Shown here piece by piece: positions 25,887 to 32,134 of a stretch of 32,134 nt of DNA; position 1 is the stretch's first letter, and every line of letters starts with the position of its first letter. Origin of the DNA: Sporolactobacillus sp. THM7-7 (GTDB taxonomy: Bacteria > Bacillota > Bacilli > Bacillales > Sporolactobacillaceae); the NCBI RefSeq assembly GCF_004153225.1, contig NZ_SEMB01000033.1, forward strand, positions 4,986 to 37,119, read 5' to 3'. The notes beneath the pieces were generated by a model. It searched no databases. It was not told the DNA's origin and saw only the letters and a list, made by a program, of their open reading frames with translations. The position numbers and the translations under genes are program-made.

Positions 25887-26483
25887 ATGAAAAAAGTGTT
25901 TGCCCTTCTATTATCCTCGCTTGCCATCATCGGCGGCTCTTACCTGATCCTCTTCATCATATCGAGTTTGTACAGTCCGAAAGCCGATCATGTACCGTTT
26001 CTAAACGATGATCGCGTCATCAGTCCGGACATCGAGAAATATCGACCGCTTTTTCACAAATATGCACAAGCCTATGACATTGAAGAATATACCGATCTGC
26101 TCATGGCGATGGCGATGCAGGAGTCAAAGGGAAAAACCCCCGATGTCATGCAGGCTTCGGAAAGTTTGGGACTGCCGAAAGATACGATTGAAGATCCAAA
26201 GGAAAGCATCAAGGCCGGCACGCATTATTTTAAGCGAGTGATGGACAAGTCCGGTGGCGATGTTCATCTGGCGCTTCAAAGTTATAATTTCGGGATCGGG
26301 TTTACAAACTATGTCAAACAGCATGGCGGACAGTTTAATCCCGGTCTGGCTCAACGGTTTTCCAGGCTAAAGGCGAAGGAGCTAGGCTGGGAGAGTTACG
26401 GCGACCCGAATTATGTGGATCGGGTCATGCGCTATTATCATAACGAAAAACGGAAACACTCATCGGCGCAAGCGGATCGCTAA
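25887..26483 (+). CDS. Membrane-anchored lysozyme-like (lytic transglycosylase) protein
   Basis: The protein has 198 residues. An N-terminal helix (about 5-30) exports or anchors it. The rest is a lysozyme-like domain of the PF13702/CwlT-YocA type: catalytic Glu79 in MAMAMQESKGK, MQASESLG at 88-95, SIKAGTHYFKRV at 107-118 and ALQSYNFGIG at 129-138. Such proteins cleave peptidoglycan glycan strands. It lacks the NlpC/P60 domain found in CwlT. The ribosome site is weak (GGCAGG, about 14 nt away), so expression may be low. It has a strong downstream terminator. Confidence 0.85.
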   Translation: MKKVFALLLSSLAIIGGSYLILFIISSLYSPKADHVPFLNDDRVISPDIEKYRPLFHKYAQAYDIEEYTDLLMAMAMQESKGKTPDVMQASESLGLPKDTIEDPKESIKAGTHYFKRVMDKSGGDVHLALQSYNFGIGFTNYVKQHGGQFNPGLAQRFSRLKAKELGWESYGDPNYVDRVMRYYHNEKRKHSSAQADR

Positions 26484-26550
26484 CCACGGGTTTAAAAATA
26501 GTATAAAGTGGGGCCGCCCGTCTCATTTCATCAGTTTTTCGTCTTCGATC

Positions 26551-26587
26551 AAAAAAGGGAAGCAGGTTTTACCTGCTCTCCTTTTTT
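26551..26587. terminator. Bidirectional terminator between lysozyme-like gene and ALDH
   Basis: aaaaaagg-ga-agcagg pairs with cctgct-ct-cctttttt around a tttta loop. The outer A/T pairs provide T-runs on both strands for the convergent genes. Confidence 0.85.
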
Positions 26588-26676
26588 AAATAATCTCTTC
26601 CGTTCTCATCGCTTGTTATTGTTTTAACCATGAACCAAGAGGAATGTGACTCGTGTGTCATGGTTTTTAAAGCCTT

Positions 26677-28113
26677 TTACACTCTGAGCGACACATATTT
26701 TGTTTCCAAATACTCTTCAATGCCTTCGGAACCGCCTTCCCGGCCGAGGCCGCTCTCTTTGACGCCGCCGAATGGGGCCTGAGCGGTGGACGGGAGTCCG
26801 TCGTTCCATCCAACGATGCCGTAATCGAGCGCCTCGGAGAGCCGTGTGCCGCGCCGAACGTCGTTGGTGAAAAAATAAGCGGCCAGACCGTACGGCGTAT
26901 CATTTGCCAAGCTTATGGCTTCGTCAATCGTTTCGAATTTCTGAATCGGAGCGACCGGACCGAACGTTTCGGTATGCATGATGTCCATGCCTTCCGTCGC
27001 ATCTTTCAGCACGGTCGGCTGATAGAAATAGGCCCCGTTTTCCGCCCTGCCTTTACCCCCGGTTAAAAGGACGGCCCCCTTTTCAATCGCTTCCTTCACC
27101 TGTCCGTCCACTTTTTCGTAAGCCTTCCCGTCGATCAACGGGCCAAAATTCACGGATTCATCTAAACCGTTCCCGACTGTCAATGTCGATCGGACCGCTG
27201 TGACAAATTTGTCGACAAACCGGTCGTAAACGTCGGACTGAACATAGATCCGGTTGGCGCAGACGCATGTCTGGCCGCTGTTGCGAAATTTACTGGCAAT
27301 CGTCTGGCTTACCGCTGCGTCAAGGTCCGCGTCGTCACAGACAATGACCGGTGCGTGCCCGCCCAGTTCCATCGAGACTTTTTTAATCTGTTCAGCCGAA
27401 GCTTTCAGCAAATACCGGCCGACGTCCGTCGACCCGGTAAAGGTGATTTTCCGGACGGCAGGATTCGCCATGAATGCGTCGGTAATCGGTCCGTGCCCGC
27501 CGCAGATGATATTAACGACCCCTTTTGGAACCCCCGCCTGCTCACAGTATTCGGCAATTTTCAAGGCAGTAAGCGGCGTCTGGCGCGGCGGCCGGACAAT
27601 GAAGGTACAGCCCGCCGCCAGAGCCGGCGCCATTTTGCGCGTAATCATGGCCGCCGGGAAATTCCACGGCGTAATCGCCGCCACCACACCGACCGGCTGT
27701 TTGATGACTTTGATTCGATGGTTCGGCGCAGCACCCGGCACCGTCCGCCCATAAACCCGCTTGCCTTCTTCGGCAAACCACTTCAGAAAGGAAGCGGCAT
27801 ATAGAGCCTCCCCTCTTGATTCTCTCAGAGGCTTGCCGTTCTCTATGGTCATCAGACGCGCCAATGCTTCTTTATCTTTAATCATGAGATCATAGACTTT
27901 CATCAGTAAATCGCCGCGCTCATCCGCTGTTTTCTGTGACCAAGCGGAAAATGCGGCCTCCGCTGCCTGAATGGCGTGCTTTGCCTCGTCGCCGCCCGCC
28001 GACGGTACCGTACCGATAACCTCGCCGGTCGCCGGATTCGTCACCTCGATTTTAGGCAAATCCTTCCCCGTCCACATTCCATCGATATAATTCAGCATAT
28101 CATAGTCAGCCAA
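26677..28113 (-). CDS. gabD: NAD(P)-dependent aldehyde dehydrogenase, succinate-semialdehyde type
   Basis: The protein has 478 residues, the normal length for SSADH. It contains PWNFP at 149-153, the coenzyme loop GSTDVG near 227, the general base Glu249 in MELGGHAP and the nucleophile Cys283 in GQTCVCANR. The FGGVKESGLGREGG segment near the end is also typical. This pattern fits succinate-semialdehyde dehydrogenase (GABA shunt), but related aldehydes are possible. The usual KPAE/S motif reads RPPR (174-177), which could alter coenzyme preference. The TTG start is supported by GAGGAG 9 nt upstream. A promoter and cre-like site lie 50-100 nt upstream. No gabT or regulator is adjacent. Confidence 0.85.
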   Translation of the reverse strand: MADYDMLNYIDGMWTGKDLPKIEVTNPATGEVIGTVPSAGGDEAKHAIQAAEAAFSAWSQKTADERGDLLMKVYDLMIKDKEALARLMTIENGKPLRESRGEALYAASFLKWFAEEGKRVYGRTVPGAAPNHRIKVIKQPVGVVAAITPWNFPAAMITRKMAPALAAGCTFIVRPPRQTPLTALKIAEYCEQAGVPKGVVNIICGGHGPITDAFMANPAVRKITFTGSTDVGRYLLKASAEQIKKVSMELGGHAPVIVCDDADLDAAVSQTIASKFRNSGQTCVCANRIYVQSDVYDRFVDKFVTAVRSTLTVGNGLDESVNFGPLIDGKAYEKVDGQVKEAIEKGAVLLTGGKGRAENGAYFYQPTVLKDATEGMDIMHTETFGPVAPIQKFETIDEAISLANDTPYGLAAYFFTNDVRRGTRLSEALDYGIVGWNDGLPSTAQAPFGGVKESGLGREGGSEGIEEYLETKYVSLRV

Positions 28114-28164
28114 TTAAATGCGCTCCTCTCTTTATTCCATCATTCACTAAGTCCCTTCTCTATC

Positions 28165-28193
28165 ATTATCTGACACTTTTAATGAAACGGCAA
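28165..28193 (-). promoter_or_regulatory. Sigma-A promoter of the aldehyde dehydrogenase gene
   Basis: On the minus strand TTGCCG, a 17-nt spacer and GATAAT (5 of 6), about 50 nt before the start codon. Confidence 0.55.
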
Positions 28194-28199
28194 CGATTA

Positions 28200-28213
28200 T
28201 GCAAACGCTTTAA
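28200..28213. promoter_or_regulatory. cre-like site (CcpA) upstream of the aldehyde dehydrogenase
   Basis: tgcaaacgctttaa resembles the catabolite-responsive element (TGAAARCGCTTTCA type) with two or three differences, including the central CG. It is just upstream of the -35 and overlaps the end of the YitT relic. Confidence 0.4.
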
Positions 28214-28564
28214 TTAATCGATTCATCCTCGCGGAACAGGCCGACAACATCCGTCTTCGTTCATATTGGTAAACGCCTGCGGATCAGCTATACGGATCAC
28301 ATGTTTTAGCGCATACAGCTCATATCGCGTAATGACAATCATCAGCAGTTCCTAATCCTAATCGGTCAACCCGCCCTTCGCCGGAATACGGCAATCCTTC
28401 GCTCAAGTCTCCGACATACCACGGCCGGATTCGGTGCGGCTTTTGCCTGATTCGGTGCGACTTTCCTGCTTGAGAGTCAGGCCCAGTCCGGTTGCCTGTA
28501 CAACGCCTCCAAAAACTGCATGAAGGAAGGTGTCGTCCGTCAGCGGCCGGGACGGAAGGATCAC
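28210..28564 (-). pseudogene. Decayed YitT-family membrane protein gene
   Basis: Two pieces of a YitT (DUF161/DUF2179) protein are readable. The first, from GTG at 28564 to a stop at 28403, reads VILPSRPLTDDTFLHAVFGG then VVQATGLGLTLKQESRTESG, and contains a 21-bp tandem duplication (SRTESGK). The second gives LLMIVITRYELYALKHVIRI then ADPQAFTNMNE. After a frameshift it continues TDVVGLFREDESIN and stops at 28210-28212; this is the DUF2179 C-terminal domain. The middle and the N-terminal helices are missing, so the product cannot be functional. A ribosome-like AAGGGGGGAA precedes the GTG. Confidence 0.75.
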
Positions 28565-28587
28565 TTCCCCCCTTCTTAACATAAAAC

Positions 28588-28623
28588 AAAGGTACCATTA
28601 GCTCTTTAAAGCGTGGTACCTTT
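28588..28623 (-). terminator. Terminator downstream of the RND pump gene
   Basis: aaaggtacc pairs with ggtaccttt around an 18-nt loop; on the minus strand TTTGTTTTA follows. It lies about 45 nt after the stop. Confidence 0.55.
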
Positions 28624-28665
28624 GATATAAAACAGATCGTCTTCCGAAACGTTCGTATTATTCGG

Positions 28666-31600
28666 TTATTCGGCAGACTGAACTTTTTCCCTTCTGAATT
28701 TATTTCGAAACTTCATCAAGGCTTCGTAAACGATCGGGACGATAACGAGTGTCAGAAGCGTCGAGCTGGTTAGACCGCCGATGACCGTAACGGCAAGGCC
28801 CTTCGAGATCAGGCCGCCGCTGCCTTCCATCCCGCTCGCGAGCGGGATCAGGGCACAGATCGTCGCGATCGCGGTCATCAGAATCGGACGAATTCGGGTA
28901 CCGGCCGCCTCAAGAATGGCTTCCCTCGTATTGAGCCCGGCTTTTTCTTTGTGAATCACTCGATCGATCAGCACGACCGCATTCGTGATAACGATGCCGA
29001 TCAGCATCAAGGCGCCGATCATCGATGAAACACTGATGGTTTCTCCGCTGACGAGGAGGGCCACCAGGCTTCCGATAATGGCAAACGGGAGAGAGAACAG
29101 AATCGCGAATGGGGCGAGTCCGCCTCCGAAAGTAACGACCAGCACAAAGTAGACGATGATGATCGCTGCGAGCATAGCCAGGCCGAGCTGGCTGAAAGAA
29201 TCGTTCATTTGCTCCGTTACTCCGGAGAAGGAGACGCTTGCGCCGTTCGGCAAATCTATTTTATCAATTTCTTTTTGCAGGTCGGCCGTCGCCCCGGCTA
29301 CATTCTTCGCGGTGACTTTTGCCGTTACTTCGGCATAGAGCTTTCCATCTCGCTTCGTTACCGATTGCGGTGAATCCCCTTCCCCGACCTTAGCCAAATC
29401 ACTGATTTTTACTTGCTGTCCTGTTGGCGAAGTCACCGTTTTATCCGTCAGATTGCCGATTTTATCGAATCCTGTCTCACTCGGAGCCTTCAGATAGACA
29501 TCCAGATCGTCGCCGTTTCGTTCGATGGTCGTTAAGGCCTGTGTATGGGTCATACCGCTCGACTCCATCAGCGTCTGCGCAATCTGGCCGGCTGAAATGC
29601 CATACTGGCCGAGCTTCGCCTGATCGGCGGCAATCGTATATTGATTGTACGACTTCGACAGGCTCGAGTCCGCCTCCGTGAAATGATCGTCTTCATTCAC
29701 GACATCGATGACGTCCTTCACTACAGGCCGAAGCTCATTCATTGAATCGCCATAGACATAGAGCGTCAGAGTATTTGAACTCGATCCACCGGATCCGAAA
29801 TCCTGGAACTTCCATTCGCCCTGATTAAATCGTTTTTTCAGGCCGTCCAGCGTATCTTCCTTGACTTTATCGAAGTTGGGGGTATCGTCTTTATACGCCA
29901 GATAGAAGAGCCCCTGATTTTCTGACGCCTGGAACATGGCGGATGAACTTTCTCCGCCAATCGAATACTGCATTTTCGTCATATTTTTGTTGGATTCCAA
30001 ATAATTCTCGGCTTTCTGAGCGACTTTCTCCGTATCTTCCTGCGTCTGGCCCGGATTCGGATTATATGTGACCATCATTTCCTTCTGTTCCTCGTCAGGA
30101 AGAAAGCTTGCTCCGATCATTGGAACGAGGAACAGGCTGGCCGCAAGAATTGCGACGGCCGAGCCGAACGTTATGATTTTATGATTCAGCGTACCGTTCA
30201 GCACTCTGCGGTAGAATGATGCCATTCGTCCCGGCTTTTCTTCGCTGTGCGTGGTCTTCTTCAGACCCTTTTTGAAGAAGCTGTGGGACATCATCGGAAC
30301 GAGCGTGATGGCGACAAGAAGAGAAGCGAGCAGAGAAAAGACAATGGTCAAAGCGAACGGTGTAAAAATCTGTCCGACAACACCGGATACCATCGCCATC
30401 GGCAGAAAGACGGCAATGGTCACAATGGTCGAAGACATGATCGGGATAAACATTTCATGCGTTGCTTCCCTTATAAGTTCCGCACCCTTCAGCTTTTCGC
30501 CGGATAGCGACATTCTGCGGTAAATATTTTCAATGACCACAATCGAGTCATCGACAACCCGGCCAATGGCGATCGTCATCGCGCCAAGCGTCATCACATT
30601 AAGTGTAACATCCATCTGGTTCAGCAAAAAGATGGCAATGAGCAGCGACAATGGGATGGACACAACGGCGATGAGCGTTGAGCGGATATTTCTTAAAAAG
30701 AGCAGGATCACGAGCATCGCGAATACGGCGCCGAAAATCGCTTTTTCGATCATGGTCTGGATAGACTGTTCAATCGGCTGCCCCTGATCGAACATCGATA
30801 CCGCCTGAACACCTGCGTTATCTTTTTCAAATTGGCTGATCTCATCTTTTACTCCGTTAACTACATCAACCGTATTGGCATCCTGTCCCTTGACAACGGA
30901 CAGGCCGATCGATGCTTTGCCATTCGTCCGTGAAATAGACTCCGCTTTCTTTTCAAGCTGAACATCGGCGATATCGGACAATTGGACCGTCTGAATTTTA
31001 GGCACCTGCCCCTGAGATGCACCCTGGCCCTGAGCCGCGCTCTGAGCAGACGCTTGGTTTTGCGATCCGGAAGCCGCCGCGCCCAATCCGCCTGCGCCCT
31101 GACCTTGTGATCCGGAAGGAGCCTCCGATCCTCCGGGCGAATCCTGAGCGCCCGTCATCCCTTCCGAGCCGGCAGACTGAGCCGCGACTGGTATTTCCAT
31201 TTTTTTCAGGTCATTAACCGATTGAATATCCCCGGAGACGACAATCGATTGTTCCTTTTTATCAATCGTAAAGAGCCCAAGCGGCGTCGACACGTTATTG
31301 CCTTTAATCAGGTTAACGACAGTATTTTGATCCAATCCGTATTTTTTCATCTGAGCATTTTTGAAAGATAACTGAACGCTCTCTGTCTGCTGACCGGAGA
31401 CGGTGACGGATGAAACGCCGTCGACGCCCTCAACGGCCGGAACCAAATCGTTCTTGACCTTATCCGATAATTCATCGGCTGAAAGCCCATCGCCGGAGAC
31501 GCTCAGACTGTAGACCGGCATGGCGTCAAGACTAATTTTTTGGATATTCGGGTTTTGCGCCTGATCCGGCAGCGTCACCTGGTCGATAGCTTCCCGTATT

Positions 31601-31923
31601 TCGGAAACAGCCTTGTCCATATCTTTATCGTAGCCGTACTCAACAACAACGGATGACATGCCTGTTGAAGACGTCGAGCTGACATTTTCCACGCCCGGAA
31701 GCGTTTGAAGCTTCTGTTCAACCGGCTGGGTAATATTATTGTCTATTTCATCCGGTGTCGCGCCCTGGTACAGCGTTGACACACTGACGACCGGAATATT
31801 GAAATTCGGCATCGTCTCCATCTTCATATGCGTGCCCGCATAAAGACCGCCGACAATGACCACCAGGGTCAGCAGCCAGACAGCCAGTTTATTGTGAATC
31901 GAAAAAGAAATAATTTTCCTCAC
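28666..31923 (-). CDS. swrC: RND-family (HAE1-like) efflux transporter, SwrC type
   Basis: This 1085-residue, twelve-helix proton-driven pump has the duplicated AcrB-like layout. The N-terminal helix is followed by the periplasmic-type porter domain. The proton-relay Asp pair is in the TM4 motif IGRVVDDSIVVIEN, and a second half repeats the plan. SwrC/YerP of B. subtilis exports surfactin and supports swarming; the substrate here is unknown. A GTG start at 31923 fits: GGAG lies 8 nt before it and the product begins MRKIISFSIHNKLAVWLL like SwrC. An in-frame ATG at 31944 lacks a site. Residues ~248-308 are a Gly/Ser/Gln/Ala-rich low-complexity insert that I do not expect in the family. Confidence 0.93.
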   Translation of the reverse strand: MRKIISFSIHNKLAVWLLTLVVIVGGLYAGTHMKMETMPNFNIPVVSVSTLYQGATPDEIDNNITQPVEQKLQTLPGVENVSSTSSTGMSSVVVEYGYDKDMDKAVSEIREAIDQVTLPDQAQNPNIQKISLDAMPVYSLSVSGDGLSADELSDKVKNDLVPAVEGVDGVSSVTVSGQQTESVQLSFKNAQMKKYGLDQNTVVNLIKGNNVSTPLGLFTIDKKEQSIVVSGDIQSVNDLKKMEIPVAAQSAGSEGMTGAQDSPGGSEAPSGSQGQGAGGLGAAASGSQNQASAQSAAQGQGASQGQVPKIQTVQLSDIADVQLEKKAESISRTNGKASIGLSVVKGQDANTVDVVNGVKDEISQFEKDNAGVQAVSMFDQGQPIEQSIQTMIEKAIFGAVFAMLVILLFLRNIRSTLIAVVSIPLSLLIAIFLLNQMDVTLNVMTLGAMTIAIGRVVDDSIVVIENIYRRMSLSGEKLKGAELIREATHEMFIPIMSSTIVTIAVFLPMAMVSGVVGQIFTPFALTIVFSLLASLLVAITLVPMMSHSFFKKGLKKTTHSEEKPGRMASFYRRVLNGTLNHKIITFGSAVAILAASLFLVPMIGASFLPDEEQKEMMVTYNPNPGQTQEDTEKVAQKAENYLESNKNMTKMQYSIGGESSSAMFQASENQGLFYLAYKDDTPNFDKVKEDTLDGLKKRFNQGEWKFQDFGSGGSSSNTLTLYVYGDSMNELRPVVKDVIDVVNEDDHFTEADSSLSKSYNQYTIAADQAKLGQYGISAGQIAQTLMESSGMTHTQALTTIERNGDDLDVYLKAPSETGFDKIGNLTDKTVTSPTGQQVKISDLAKVGEGDSPQSVTKRDGKLYAEVTAKVTAKNVAGATADLQKEIDKIDLPNGASVSFSGVTEQMNDSFSQLGLAMLAAIIIVYFVLVVTFGGGLAPFAILFSLPFAIIGSLVALLVSGETISVSSMIGALMLIGIVITNAVVLIDRVIHKEKAGLNTREAILEAAGTRIRPILMTAIATICALIPLASGMEGSGGLISKGLAVTVIGGLTSSTLLTLVIVPIVYEALMKFRNKFRREKVQSAE

Positions 31924-32083
31924 GTCATCCACTCCACGATTCATTTTTTTCTGATTCGAGTGTTCGGGTTTATGTAATTACCGATTCGTTTTCTCCGTCT
32001 TGTGTTCCTCCTCGTATATTAGTAGTAAGAGCTCGATCCAAGAGAATTTCCAGTTGGATCCGGATACCTGGAAGGACTCCTGG

Positions 32084-32097
32084 ATTCCTATAGGAAT
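32084..32097. promoter_or_regulatory. Palindrome upstream of swrC
   Basis: attcctataggaat is a perfect 14-bp palindrome 160 nt before the pump start. It may be an operator for a local regulator, though none is visible before the window ends. A possible promoter (TTGGAT, 17 nt, TATACG on the minus strand) lies just downstream, near 32025-32055. Confidence 0.3.
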
Positions 32098-32134
32098 TGT
32101 TTCAAAGCCTTTCGGCTTCCCTGTCAATTTAATA

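Noticed and set aside
28320-28598. 92-aa minus-strand ORF as an intact gene
   Set aside because: The YitT-like sequence lies in other frames of this stretch; this frame has no resemblance and runs through the terminator of the pump gene.

Overview
The window looks like a chromosomal segment of a spore-former-type Bacillales bacterium. Strong AGGAGG-like ribosome sites, intrinsic hairpin-plus-T terminators, a tryptophanyl T-box and Spx/MecA/CoiA all point to Firmicutes. The order fabH-fabF ... yjbA-trpS-oppABCDF ... spx-yjbE-mecA-coiA-pepF is the Bacillus subtilis gene order, read here in reverse, without the app operon and yjaZ. A Sporolactobacillaceae-like relative is my guess, but nothing in the window fixes the genus.

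Layout. 1-843: a minisatellite of 40 alternating ~21-bp units with no gene. 933-1097: a tiny membrane protein. 1233-5397 (minus): pepF, coiA and mecA, i.e. a peptidase, a competence protein and the ClpC adaptor. 5686-6369: a TerC-family membrane protein, convergent with spx (6592-6987). 7343-8321 (minus): a 41-aa basic protein with its own promoter and terminator, a doubtful 42-aa ORF and a secreted TlpA/ResA-type thioredoxin. 8459-8629: a 56-aa membrane protein. 8687-14560 (minus): the oligopeptide importer operon oppABCDF. Its promoter is ~375 bp upstream of oppA, and a mobile-element-like repeat lies in the leader. 15180-15563: a DUF3899-type membrane protein. 15604-17002: a T-box riboswitch and trpS. 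17169-17915: yjbA. 18326-20522 (minus): fabH-fabF, behind a promoter with a FapR-like operator. 20761-21063: a YppG-like small protein. 21223-21879: an atypical short-chain dehydrogenase. 22080-22409 and 22816-23067: two divergent genes of Fe-S/NifU-related families; a second copy of the repeat lies in the leader of the latter. 23322-25634 (minus): asnO-like asparagine synthetase and a YisL protein. 25887-26483: a membrane-anchored lysozyme-like protein. 26677-28113 (minus): a succinate-semialdehyde-type aldehyde dehydrogenase behind a promoter and a cre-like site. 28210-28564: a decayed YitT-family gene. 28666-31923 (minus): an SwrC-type RND pump.

How the genes relate. The core is peptide uptake (opp), intracellular peptide trimming (PepF) and regulated proteolysis and stress control (MecA, Spx). 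Fatty-acid initiation and elongation (fabH, fabF) and amino-acid supply (trpS, asnO) complete it. Non-core items are the minisatellite, two divergent copies of a ~140-150 bp inverted-repeat element that each sit between a promoter and a first gene, the YitT relic and several very short genes. I found no phage, CRISPR, toxin-antitoxin or recognisable defence system. The most unusual material is in the repeats, the small genes and the divergent active-site motifs.
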